NCBI GenBank assembly: GCA_964247055.1
Contig: OZ176054.1
Span: 7,502,001 to 7,566,000, forward strand
Direction of reading: 5' to 3'
DNA from: Paragordius varius
Lineage: Eukaryota > Nematomorpha
Length of the DNA stretch: 64,000 nt
Within the stretch, counting starts at the first letter, position 1. Every line of letters begins with the position of its first letter. Below, piece by piece: positions 49,200-61,200 of this stretch. The position numbers and the translations under genes are program-made. Under the pieces are notes generated by a model. It was given only the letters and a program-made list of their open reading frames with translations. It was not told where the DNA came from and ran no database searches.

Positions 49200-49372
49200 A
49201 TTATATACCTAAGTTTTTTAAAGTCATTGTTGACGTAACCAACAATATTGTAGAATCCACTTTGATTAATCAATTGACACATATAATGAACACTGATATA
49301 AGTTTCTGTTAGTGCAAAATGTTTAGGAAAATGTAATGATAGTAAAAAAGTACATTGGTACTTCTTCATCAA
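49200..49372 (-). CDS. Candidate exon of a minus-strand gene
   Basis: Reads MMKKYQCTFLLSLHFPKHFA then LTETYISVHYMCQLINQ and SGFYNIVGYVNNDFKKL, ending at a good donor (CTTAG|GTATATAAT). No clear acceptor in frame, so it is either a first exon or decayed. It might belong to the gene starting at 53797. Confidence 0.35.
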
Positions 49373-50832
49373 ATATTGCCAGATATATTTATATCATTGG
49401 ATTTCTTTCACTGTTTCTTAAGATTAACTAATATCATTTCTCTATACTCTAAATGCTCTCAGGCAATATTTAATTCCTCGTACTGTGTCATCCCGTAACG
49501 AATAGTAAGTTTCGTCATAAGCAAACAAGATTACATAATAATAAAATTTTAAAATTTGTTGCATAATAATCAACAATAATTTGGTCATAGAAAATATTTT
49601 AGCCCTAAAACCGGTACATATCTATCAAATCAAATGGTTTTTCATTTTTATGTCGAGATATATAAAAATAAATTTTAGCCTTGAAATCGACTTATCTTGC
49701 TTCTTGTTATCACTCAAGCCTATCAAAGTTATACTAAGTGCATAAAAGCAGCAATACCCTAGTCAGACAAATTCTTCGTCTCTATAAATTCTGCCTAAAA
49801 TTAAACATATTTCAAATTTTTTCCTCAACCTATTTTCTTGCCTTTGTTCAATATATTTCACTTTTTTATAAACGAATACATTTTGGTGTGTTTTTTTGTC
49901 TCAAAGTAAACTTGTAAAATACTTATATTAAGAATATTGTTTTACCTAAAATATAATGAAGCTTTTAAATGGTCATATGATGCATATTTTTAAATTTGGC
50001 CCAATAATGGCCCGACTAATTACTCCAAAAGGTATCGTTTTATTTAAAATATTATTCAAACTCAATAAATTTTATTTAAAAAAATTGAAGTAAATTTGGC
50101 TGTCATTTTATACAAGTATATTATATCGAAACCGTAAAAAAGATGTTTTTCAGGATATTTATTTTCTGGAAAGGTTTATCTTCGTTGTATCTGCATATTA
50201 CGGACTTCACGTTGTGGTCTTAAAAATATAAAACTTTTGCGTCAAATTTATTACATTAAAATTAATGAGAGCGAGAGAGCTGCGTTTTTCTTTTGATAAA
50301 TTTTATGAAATCAATCCTTCGCTGTTTCATATATCAAGTATGAAAGTATAATCAGAGATATTTTAGCTAAATTATTGTTTTTGGAAATAATTTGTAGGAA
50401 TTTCCACGAGTATGATATTTCAACTTTTCTGATCGCACGAGAAAAAGTGTTGTGCTGAATAAAATTTACTTATATTTATATTTGAATATAATGTGACCAG
50501 CTGAGCATTTTTTCACAAGAGCATTTGTACTGTGTTAGCTATATTGTCTTTTTAGATTTAAAAAAATATGTTTTCAAGTTTTTCTGCTATTATAATTTAA
50601 AATTAGTAATAAATTATTTTTAATTTTATGAAAATTCTTAGAGTCCTTGTTGAAAAATATATGGCTCATAATTTGCGTTATAATCTTTTACTGTAAAAAG
50701 AAATGTACTTAAAATTAGGGCTATATTTTAAACACATTTTAACTAAAATAGAGTTTTGTTACTAAAATATTATTTAAAAAAGATTTTAAAATAAAAAATA
50801 CTACTTAAAAATAAGGTATATAAAAAATGAAC
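49373..50832 (-). other. Region with further possible minus-strand exons
   Basis: Two open stretches look coding. One follows the acceptor TTTTATTCAG at about 50457 (HNTFSRAIRKVEISYSWKF, then LQIISKNNNLAKISLIILSY). The other follows TTTTTAAG at about 50221 (HNVKSVICRYNEDKPFQK). Phases do not join cleanly to all neighbours, so I do not assemble them. Family B words occur near 49975-50035. Confidence 0.3.
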
Positions 50833-53797
50833 CTGGCGTGTTATTACATACATTTGGACAATCCTCTATAAGAAATTTAGAATATATAATAACTTCGACA
50901 ATCTTTTAACGTATATTTCATTAAGGCATAATTAAAAGTAGAGGCTACAAAATTTCTGACCAAAAAATATGTAAAGTAATTGAGAGGTTTATTTTGCCTA
51001 AGGCTAATCTCCACAAAAAATTCTTCCCTGCTTCTATTGTAACGATAAACTTCAAATATTCGGAAGGGTTGTTTCCATGGTTGAATTATTTTATACTACC
51101 AAATATAATTAATTTAAAGCTTACGTGATCAACAAAATTACGTTTAAGGCTATTGGAATACATGAGCGATGCATTTACGCATATATTATCACCAATTTGT
51201 GGGATCGAAAATAAGTACATTGTCTGATTTTGTGTACCACATACATTAATTATGTTATCGGATTCTGTCCAAATATCTACTATAATCTGATTTTGCGATA
51301 TATAATATATATATATATATATGCAGTAAAAAATAAAATTATACAGACAAAATGTGAAAACAAAAAGACAAATATTTTTTCAAAAAAACACCGATACATT
51401 TTAAACCTTCATTAATATTCTTATAGTTATGAGATAATTGGTAACACGCTAAATTATTAAATTAAAATATATCATATAATGTTAGAATGGATTTAAAAAG
51501 TGTTTTTGCATTTTGAAAATAAACTGTCTTGTTTTCGCAATTTGTCTGTATGATTTCAATTTTTCCTAAATATATATATATATATATATATCAGGGCAAG
51601 GACCGGTTCTTGTGGTTATTTAATGGAACCTTTGTTCCACGATGAGAACCGGAACAGAGTTAAAATTTTAAGAGAATCGTTTTGGAACGTTACATTTTTT
51701 AAAAACCGCTTCTGAAACCGAAAAAAATGTAAATAAGAGAAACCGTTAAGTTTTGTTACACATTATACGATATTTAAAATATATCGAGAAAATTACTCTT
51801 TTACATTTTTTAGATATCAGGAAGATGTTATTGTTTGAGTTGGATCAGTTGAAAAATAATTGTATAATGGAATATTTTGTCAATAGAGATCAGCATTATC
51901 TTACATATCCATCTTTAGAAAGGAGAACTTTCATACGAGAAAAAATGCACTGCAAGAAATAACCTATTGGCTCTTCATGCACGTATTGTATAAAGTAAGT
52001 CATGTAAATTCAATGGAAGTGGGTGATAATTTTGAATTGTTAATGATAAAAAAAATACACTCAAACAAAAGTCATAAAATTTTTGATAAAACTGCATTTG
52101 CATCCACCTCTGTAAAAATTTGGAAAATTATACAAATATTTAAAGTTTACAAATCGAAATTTGTATTTGCCAAAATAATTAGGAAATATCGGCATAAGTA
52201 TTTTATATATTACTAATATTTTAGGTCAGTGTAAAAGATCATTTTCAACTCAAATTTATTTGCTCGAATCTTAGATCATCATTGGCACAAGAGAGACTGA
52301 GATCCATCATTTTTTAAAAAATGAACAAAAATATATTAGATATGATTTGATTTTTATTGAATTACATTTGTAATGCGAATAATTGAATATCTAAATACTT
52401 AATCTACACTTATCCAATTGTTTGTTGATTACATTATTTATATTGATAAATTAGATAATAGGTGCTTACATGAATATGTTTTTGGAATAATCATCAAATA
52501 TATGGATATATGATCGGAACCATTTTAAGAACCGGTTATTCTACAGTGAGCCGGTCAAATTAAACCGGAACCGAAATTAGTTAATATTTTAATAACCGTT
52601 TTGGAACCGGTTCCAAATTTAGCCTCAGGTTCCAAGCCCAGATATACCATTTATTCTAATTCACCCTTGAACAATTCAAATTCACCCTCGAATACAAATT
52701 CACCCTAAAAACAAATGTGTTTTCCGATTAATATAACTCATTATTAATATAAAATATATCTTTATGGCTTAGTTTGTTATTTTTTCAGTATTATAATCAG
52801 TGACCGAGCATATGAGGCGCCCGGGGCATAAAACTTTTATGGCGCCCCTCTCCCCTTTTTTTAAAAAGCCAATAAAACAATTTCGTAAAAAAAATACAAA
52901 CGTGGTAACCTAATCACCATAGATAAGACAGCACAGTCATATAAATTTTAAATCTATTAAATATATATATTTATATTATACTAAATTTATTCAATGGTAC
53001 TAATTAGGTGAATAATAGAGTTATTATAGGGATTATTACCTACATTTGAAAGTTCTTATTATTTTTGCATAGTTAAAATTTAATTTTAAAAAATGATTTA
53101 GGCGCCCCTAAATATAGGCGCCCGGGGCATGATGCACCCCCTTGCCCCCCCCTCGGTACGCCTCTGATTATAATTTTAAACAAAATTTCATTTTTAAATA
53201 TAAAAAAATATAGCTATTATTTAATCTTAGAAAAACAAATAATTTATTTAAGGGTAAATTTGAATTGTTCGAGGGTGAATTTGAATTGTTCAAGGGAGAA
53301 TTTGAATTGTTCAAGGATGAATTTGAAGTGTGGTATATATATTTAGAATATTTTATCTATTAATTCATCGTCGGTAGTAAGGCAAGTTTAAACGGCTAAA
53401 TATATTTATGTATATGATACCAAATTTAAAATACATTACATCTCCTTCCATATATCTCCACAATGTGTGAAAATCAATGAGTTGGTTATATGTGATTGCG
53501 TGCATTTGTAAATTGTCCATAACTGGAACCAATTCTAAAACTACGTTCCAAACCGCTCTCTCCTGATGTTTTTCTACATATATTTTACGATCGGAGAGTC
53601 GAGTGGCCCTAAGAAAATAAAATAATAATGTATTTATTGATAAACCAGCTACTGTTGGACAAATTTTTTAACCAGGTGTGATGTGTTGAACATAAATCTG
53701 TATATAAATAATCAGAGTTACCTATTTGATGGCGGGCGTCTTTTCGATTTATCAAGGAAAATATAAAAACAAATATCAATACAATTATCCGATACAT
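50833..53797 (-). CDS. Unrecognised secretory-pathway protein (partial gene model)
   Basis: Well-supported exons: 53797-53661, 53608-53421, 51279-51125 and 51095 to about 50894, with a tentative 50865-50833. Signal peptide: MYRIIVLIFVFIFSLINRKD. Then CSTHHTWLKNL, RKIYVEKHQERAVWNVVLEL, YNQLIDFHTLWRYMEGDVM, WTESDNIINVCGTQNQTMYL, FSIPQIGDNICVNASLMYS and PWKQPFRIFEVYRYNRSREE. Several N-glycosylation sequons (NQT, NAS, NRS) fit a secreted or type I membrane protein. The phases join exactly across a 52-nt intron, a 2.1-kb intron and a 29-nt intron (51124-51096). A 24-nt in-frame GT-AG segment inside exon 1 may also be spliced. I recognise no family. Downstream exons and the true 3' end are uncertain. 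The 2.1-kb intron is filled by a hAT relic and a foldback element. Confidence 0.6.
51592..52641 (+). mobile_element. Decayed hAT-like transposon
   Basis: Left end CAGGGCAAGGACCGGTTCTT and right end CAGGTTCCAAGCCCAG form imperfect terminal inverted repeats, with GGAACCGGTT-type words near both. Internal open pieces include NLRSSLAQERLRSIIF, which resembles the hAT C-terminal dimerisation region. The coding region is short and broken. Target duplication is obscured by the TA-rich flank. Confidence 0.55.
52643..53337. mobile_element. Foldback element family D, interrupted by a hAT MITE
   Basis: Begins TATACCATTTATTCTAATTC with ATTCACCCTTGAACAATTC and TTCACCC repeats. Ends with four GGGTGAATTTGAATTGTTC-type repeats and TGTGGTATA. 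The centre matches the copy at 33311-33623 apart from the insertion at 52798-53166. Confidence 0.75.
52798..53166. mobile_element. hAT-type MITE with perfect 8-bp target duplication
   Basis: Inserted in the foldback element. ATTATAAT is present on both sides (52790-52797 and 53167-53174). Ends: CAGTGACCGAGCATATGAGG and CTCGGTACGCCTCTG, with GGCGCCCGGGGCAT repeated near both ends. The GC-rich tips contrast with the surroundings. The related foldback copy at 33470 lacks it and so represents an empty site. Confidence 0.8.
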
Positions 53798-53985
53798 AAT
53801 TGAAATATATTATTTGATTTAAAATGAATAATAACCTTTCAATTATTTGACATCAGCACGTAGTACATACAAAGTATGTGGATGATATAAAATTTAAATT
53901 TAATATTTCAAAAAGGTTTAACCTTTATAGTGGCAACACACTTGAAAACACCAGGATCAACAGCCTCCATATTTGCAAAACATTA

Positions 53986-54178
53986 CAGTATGAGTAAGTA
54001 TACATTGCTAGAAAGTATTAATTATTGCCAAGTAGTAAATACAACAAAGGGCAGTATTATTGGCTAATAATAGTAAGAAGTGAAAAAAATAACTATAAGC
54101 CAATAATACTGCCCTTTGTTGTATTTACTATTTGGCAATAATTAATAACTTTTTAACAATATATACTTACTCATACTG
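53986..54178. mobile_element. Nearly perfect palindromic MITE, TA target
   Basis: CAGTATGAGTAAGTATACAT ... ATATACTTACTCATACTG, flanked by TA. The arms pair over about 85 bp with few differences, including TGCCAAGTAGTAAATACAAC with its complement and AGGGCAGTATTATTGGCT with AGCCAATAATACTGCCCT. 193 bp, no coding capacity. It fits a Tc1/mariner-mobilised foldback and looks young. Confidence 0.8.
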
Positions 54179-54311
54179 TAAATTGTTTTAATTTTTATAT
54201 GTGCTTTTGTAATGTAAAAAACGCTTCTTTTGTTTGTGCCCAAATAGGGTATACCCCCCTACTATTGTTGTCTGTAGGATGATAAATCTATATCTCCGTT
54301 GTATTTTTAAT

Positions 54312-54500
54312 ACAGGGGTGTCCAACATAAATATCTTCGCGGGCTGCTTTGATAATTTTTGGTGTTTTATCTATTTTAGGCCCAATTTTAAATATATTTC
54401 TGAATAATCGTAATTTTAATTGAAATCCAATTTTTTATCTTTTTTATCATTTTTTATGGCACTTTAAGTAACAATGCGTGTAAGACATCTCTGTTTTGAT
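54312..54500. repeat. hAT-like terminal segment
   Basis: CAGGGGTGTCCAACATAAAT, then ATCTTCGCGGGCTGC and TTAGGCCCAATTTTAAATAT, homologous to 22850-22950. Only one end is recognisable. Confidence 0.4.
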
Positions 54501-55300
54501 ATGTCCTAATGCTAATTTTTCTGGCTATATTTTATTTTATTTTAATGTATATCATTTATGAATTCTAACATATTGTTTTAGTTATCTCTACTAAGCCAGA
54601 TATATATGTGATCAAGCAGACTCGGATTCATACTTGTTTATTGTAGATCCTTATATTTTTGGTATTATATTATTAATAAATTTAATAAATTTTTAATTTT
54701 GTATTCATATTTGTATTGTATAATTAGAATCGGTTCGGCAATAATTGGACTGATCGCTTATGAATGTAATCATTGAAATTCATAAGAAGTCAATTCATAT
54801 CATAAAAATATGTTACATTAATAAATAACTTAAAACTAACCAATAAAATCGGTTTAAATATTGATCATAAAAAAATAATAATAATTTCAAAATCTGCTTA
54901 TATTAAATACTATTTTACCATTATTTTGTTTGTATTATATATTATATAAAAAATATTTAAAATATTTTGACTGATTAATTTTGAAATTGGTCTCGTTTAA
55001 CACTTTTTTGAAATCGCGAAACCTAACCGTACAACCCGAATTTTAGAACAGTTTACTATTTATTGAACCTTCGAAACATTAATGTAGTTTTAAAAATTGT
55101 AAGGCAGAATTTCTATGACTGTATTAATTGACATATATATAATTATGGAAATAATGCCATTAATTCATTTATTGCAGTATGTCATATGGTTATGATTGTA
55201 GCGTCTAAAATCTGAGGATGGACTGTTTTAACGCATATTAACATAGATGGTAATGTAATTACTATAGTGTTATGGTTAATAGTTATAAATGTCCAAACAA
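54501..55300. other. Intergenic, nothing recognised
   Basis: AT-rich DNA without conserved exons. Confidence 0.3.
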
Positions 55301-55372
55301 CCATGATTGATATTATTTGATTGGTAAAAAGTAATAATTGATTGTTGTAAATACCCACACGGTGGTCACAAA
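55301..55372 (+). repeat. Solitary diverged satellite-like monomer
   Basis: CCATGATTGATATTATTTGA, then TTGGTAAAAAGTAATAATTG and ATTGTTGTAAATACCCACAC, follow the 61-bp satellite monomer of 58205-64000 position by position, about 2.9 kb before the array begins. Confidence 0.6.
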
Positions 55373-55439
55373 AAATATCATGATGATAAATTCTGATAGG
55401 AAAATAATATATCATAATTATCATGGCGTTTTTGACCCT

Positions 55440-56290
55440 TGCGAATAGTTTAACAAAGTAATTTACACCTTTGTGGTAACTGCTCCATATCAAAAAATGG
55501 AAAATGCGCACATTTTGTTGTATATATATACATTTTTTTTGGGCAAAAGCTATTAATTCAAAAAAATTCACTAAAATATTTTATACTACTACTAAATGCC
55601 AAGCAATATTTTTATAATCTTATATTTTAGACGCGAGCTCCGAAAGCTCCAAAAAAATTTGTCCTTCTAAAATGGGCTAGTTTTCTTAAAATAAACGCAA
55701 ATTGCTGAGATTGGGCGATAAAAATTTTAAATTTACGTTAAATTTTGACATCCAAAACAGGTTTTTCCGAAAAAAATGGATGTTTTGCGGGAATAATTTA
55801 TCGCAAAATTTTGATCAAAGGCCATTTTCTGGTATTTTGAATGAAGTTAACGGTATAAAAACTTTTTATATACTTTCAAAACACTTTTTTTATATGATTA
55901 TGCTAAACATTTCTATTGACTCAGAAATTTAATTTAGTTTACTTACAATCTCCAATCTGAATATATACTCAGACAGATCAGCTTACAGAAAATTTGTCCA
56001 CAAAGTCCAGCAAAAAGTTGAATGTTAACTACGCTGTCATTCATTCTTTTAAATTAGGGCAATTTGTAAAAAACAATTTATAGACATAAATTTTAAGATG
56101 AACAAATATTTTAATCTAAATTCATAGGTGATAGAATTTTTAGCATCCTGGAAATATATTGAAAATGTGATTATACTATGAAAAATGCTTTTATTCTGTT
56201 TCCTCATGCTTCAAAATAGTATGAAGAAGGGTTCAACAATATTTCACTAAAATTCAAATTTTCAAAATATTACAAAAATTTGATTTGATA
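55440..56290. repeat. Palindromic family C element
   Basis: The left part (GCTCCATATCAAAAAATGGA, GCGCACATTTTGTT, GCGAGCTCCGAAAGCTCC, AAATAAACGCAAATTGC) matches 22070-22440. The end near 56190-56270 (CCTCATGCTTCAAAATAGTA) matches the inverted arm at 22680. Its distal arm appears to continue at 57906, on the other side of the hAT insertion. Confidence 0.5.
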
Positions 56291-56303
56291 CCATAATCTA
56301 ACG

Positions 56304-57897
56304 CATTGGTACTCAAACCGCGACCCTGAGAGTACTTTAAATTTGCCCTATGATCATATTGATACTTAAATTATTTTTTTTATTGATGAATTTTTAAAAT
56401 ACACATGAACAAATTTTCGCTTATTTTAATATTAATATATTTTCTTTAGATTTAATTTTGGTAATTTTAATTTTTTAACCAATTTGAAATGAGAAAAAAT
56501 CCCTACATTAAAATGATCACAAAATTTCGGCACACGTTGTTGTTTCTGTATTCTATTTTCTTTTCTATTCTATTTTTTGAAAAAAATACATATTTAAACG
56601 TAAATTCAAATAATGACATCTAATGCTATAAAACGTAAAATATCCGATGAAAATCCCTCAGTTAAAAAAGAATGGGAAGAAAAATTCTTTGTCGTTTTAG
56701 ATAAAAATGTTGTTACCCGTCTTATATGTAAGAACATAATTATAAAAAATACAATAGACATTTTACAATCCATCATGCTCATAAACCAGAAAATCTTGAG
56801 TAAAGAAACGAAAAATATAAAAAGATTAAGGAAATATACCAGAAAGAAAAATCTATTAGGTCTATAGCTTTCTCCCAGGAAAAAGCTGTAACATTAGCTT
56901 CGTATGAAATTGCTATATTTTAGGAATAAATATGAAACCGTTTACTGATTCCCAACTAATAAAAGAATGTCTTATAAATGGTTGCATTATTTTATTTGAT
57001 AAATTCCATAACAAAGATCAAATCATGAGGCAAATTATAAAACTTCAACTTTCTGATTCAACATGTACCCGACGCATTAAAGATATGTCTTATTATATTT
57101 TTAACAATGCATTATTGGCTCTGAAAAACTGCAACTTTAGTATTCTATTCTAGCACGGATATTATTCAACACCTCAATGTGCGCTTTTCGTGGGATTTCG
57201 CAATGACAACATTATCAACGAGGAATATTTAAAATTTTTACCAATGAATAATACCAAAGGAATTAATTTTCTCGAAATAATAATCGGTTTCGATCTGCAC
57301 AGAGCTGTCTCTCTATGATTGGAATAAACAGTTTCGTTCCTCTTTTGAAAAACAATTATAATTTGCAAATTATTTTATCCGTTCACTACTTTATTCATCA
57401 GCAAAACTTGGTTTCGCGTGTAAAAGATGAATCACTCAATTCAGTAACGGTTGTGGATATAGTCAACACATCCGTGGCAGAGAATTCAACCGCCTTAAAT
57501 TTAGAAACTTTCTCAAAGATATCCATGTGAGTTGGATGATATTCTTTTGTCCGCTGTGAGATGGTTAAGCCTAAGCAAAGTATCAAATAAATACTTTGTT
57601 TTCAGACATGAAAATCTTTATGGCCTGTCATGAAGCGTAACCAAATTTGTCAAAAATTATTGGTTAATATCAAAATAAATGTTGTTATCAAAATATTTTA
57701 ATTTTTTAAACTAAATGGTACAAAACGAGTTTTTAGCGGGATTTTGATCCGCAAAAAATTCATTGTGCTGATTTAGAGTATAAAAATGTGCATATGCCCA
57801 AATAGCCATTGAATATTTGCAATTATAAGGTTTATGGGCCTCGAAAAAAAAAATATATTTTATTTGGCCGGTCAAATTATTTTGGTGAGTACCACTG
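56304..57897 (+). mobile_element. hAT transposon (ZBED5/SCAND3-like), 8-bp target duplication, coding region broken
   Basis: Perfect 8-bp target duplication ATCTAACG at 56296-56303 and 57898-57905. Termini CATTGGTACTCAAACC and GGTGAGTACCACTG are inverted repeats of the hAT CAGTGGTACTCA type. Transposase pieces on plus: 56613-56867 (KRKISDENPSVKKEWEEKFF, BED-finger-like VTRLICKN, then frame loss), 56932-57153 (KPFTDSQLIKECLINGCIIL, CTRRIKDMS, ALKNCNFS), and more in shifted frames to about 57650. With a 1.6-kb length and several stops and frame changes it is internally deleted and non-autonomous. It splits a family C repeat. Confidence 0.85.
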
Positions 57898-57905
57898 ATC
57901 TAACG

Positions 57906-58190
57906 TATAAGATAACTCCAAGATTAGGGGAAATAAATTTGGGGCTTTCAGAGCGCACATTTAAAAATTAAAATTTTATAAAAAATTTGTTTTGCCTTTT
58001 AATGTAGTTATTGATAGGTTTTGGGCATATATATTGGATTGAAGCAGTTAGCTTTCATCCAAAAAATTTAGTTATTTGATGTAGTTACAACATAAGTAAA
58101 AAGATGTTTCCTAAATCACTCGTAAGATCCAAAGCCAAAAGCATCGATAATCCTGATATATTTATCTATTAGAATATAAATGTTTCATCA
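57906..58190 (-). repeat. Family C distal arm beyond the hAT insertion
   Basis: GGGGCTTTCAGAGCGCACAT, GGATTGAAGCAGTTAGCTTT, then AATCACTCGTAAG and CCAAAAGCATC match 11385-11615. Confidence 0.5.
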
Positions 58191-58204
58191 AGATAATTTT
58201 TATA

Positions 58205-61200
58205 CCCCTCAATTTTGGGTGCAGTAACAAATAATTTGATTGTTAAAAATTTATGTTAAATGTTGTGAATACTCGTATTATCATGGTAAATATACTTTGA
58301 TTGTAAAAATTGTTGGTACTATCCAAAAAATTAAGGATTAAAATAATATGATTGATAGAAATTTATGGTTGAATGTTGTAAATACCCATACTTTCGTGAA
58401 TGTTATGGTTGAATGTTGTACATACCCATACTTTCATGATTCATATAATTGATTGTTAAAAAGTTATGGTTGAATGTTAGACATACCCAGACTTTCATGG
58501 TTAATATAATTGATTGTTAAAAAGTAATGGTTGAATGTTGTAAATACCCACACTTTCGTCAAAGTTATGGTTGAATGTTGTACATACCAACACTTTCATG
58601 GTTAATATAATTGATTATTAAAAAGTAATGGTTGAAAGTTGTACATACCCACACTTTCATGGTTAATATAATTGATTGTTACAAAGTTATGTTTGTTGTT
58701 ACCCACACTTTCATGGTTAATATAATTGATTGTTAAAAAGTAATGGTTGAATGTTGTAAATACCCATACTTGCGTGAAAGTTATGGTTGAATGTTGTACA
58801 CACCCACACTTTCATGGTTATAATAATTGATTGTTAAAAAGTAATGGTTGAAAGTTGTACATACCCACACTTTCATGGTTATAATAATTGATTGTTAAAA
58901 GGTTATGGTTGAATGTTAGACATACCCAGACTTTCATGGTTAATATAATTGATTGTTAAAAAGTAATGGTTGAATGTTGTAAATACCCATACTTTCGTGA
59001 AAGTTATGGTTGAATGTTGTACATACCAACACTTTCATGGTTAATATAATTGATTATTAAAAATTAATGGTTGAAAGTTGTACATACCCACACTTTCATG
59101 GTTAATATAATTGATTATTAAAAAGTTATGTTTGAATGTTGTACATACCCTCACTATCATGGTTAATATAATTTGATTGTTAATAATTAATGGTATAATG
59201 TTGTACATACCCACACTTTCATGGTTAATATATTTGATTGTAAAAAAGTAATGGTTGAATGTTGTACATACCCTCACTATCATGGTTAATATAATTTGAT
59301 TGTTAAAAAGTAATGGTATAATGTTGTACATACCCACACTTTCATGGTTAATATAATTTGATTGTTAAAAAGTAATGGTTGAATGTTGTATATACCCTCA
59401 CTCTCATGGTTAATATAATTCATTGTTAAAAAGTAATGGTTGAATGTTGTACATACTCACACTATCATGGTTAATATAATTCATTGTTAAAAAGTAATGG
59501 TTGAATGTTGTACATACCCTCACTATCATGGTTAATATAATTTGATTGTTAATAATTAATGGTATAATGTTGTACATACCCACACTTTCATGGTTAATAT
59601 ATTTGATTGTAAAAAAGTAATGGTTGAATGTTGTATATACCCTCACTCTCATGGTTAATATAATTTGATTGTTAAAAAGTAATGGTATTATGTTGTACAT
59701 ACCCTCACTATCATGGTTAATATAATTTGATTGTTAAAAAGTAATGGTTGAATGTTGTACATACCCACACTTTCATGGTTAATATAATTTGATTGTTAAA
59801 AAGTAATGGTTGAATGTTGTATATACCCTCACTCTCATGGTTAATATAATTCATTGTTAAAAAGTAATGGTTGAATGTTGTACATACTCACACTATCATG
59901 GTTAATATAATTCATTGTTAAAAAGTAATGGTTGAATGTTGTACATACCCTCACTTTCATGGTTAATATAATTGATTGATAAAAAGTAATGGTTGAATGT
60001 TGTACATACCCATACTTTCATGGTTAATATAATTGATTGATAAAAAGTAATGGTTGAATGTTGTACATACCCATACTTTCATGGTTAATATAATTGATTG
60101 TTAAAAAGTAATGGTTGAATGTTGTACATACTCACACTATCATGGTTAATATAATTGATTGTTAAAAAGTAATGGTTGAATGTTGTACATACTCACACTA
60201 TCATGGTTATTATAATTGATTGTTAAAAAGTAATGGTTGAATGTTGTACATAGCCACACTATCATGCTTAATATAATTGATTGTTAAAAAGTAATGGTTG
60301 TTTGTTGTACATAGCCACACTATCATGCTTAATATAATTGATTGTTAAAAAGTAATGGTTGAATGTTGTACTTACCCACACTATCATGGTTAATATAATT
60401 GATTGATAAAAAGTAATGGTTGAATGTTGTACATAGCCACACTATCATGCTTAATATAATTGATTGTTAAAAAGTAATGGTTGAATGTTGTACATACCCA
60501 CACTTTCATGGTTAATATAATTGATTGATAAAAAGTAATGGTTGAATGTTGTACATACCCATACTTTCATGGTTAATATAATTGATTGTTAAAAAGTAAT
60601 GGTTGAATGTTGTACATACCCACACTTTCATGGTTAATATAATTGATTGCTAAAAAGTAATGGTTGAATGTTGTACATACCCATACTTTCATGGTTAATA
60701 TAATTGATTGTAAAAAAGTAATGGTTGAATGTTGTACATACCCATACTTTCATGGTTAATATAATTGATTGTTAAAAAGTAATGGTTGAATGTTGTACAT
60801 ACTCACACTATCATGGTTAATATAATTGATTGTTAAAAAGTAATGGTTGAATGTTGTACATACTCACACTATCATGGTTAATATAATTGATTGTTAAAGA
60901 CTTATGAATGAATGTTGTACATACTCACACTATCATGGTTAATATAATTTAATTGTTAAAGACTTATGAATGAATGTTGTACATACTCACACTATCATGG
61001 TTAATATAATTTAATTGTTAAAAAGTAATGGTTGAATGTTGTACATACCCACACTTTAATTGTTAATATAATTGATTGTTAAAAACTTATGGATGAATGT
61101 TGTACATACTCACACTATCATGGTTAATATAATTGATTGTTAAAAAGTAATGGTTGAATGTTGTACATACCCATACTTTCATGGTTAATATAATTGATTG

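Noticed and set aside
59041-59700. Minus-strand open frames of about 97 codons in the satellite (MYNIIPL... repeats)
   Set aside because: They come from the 61/62-bp repeat period, appear only where 62-bp variants shift the frame, and have no start context or splice structure.
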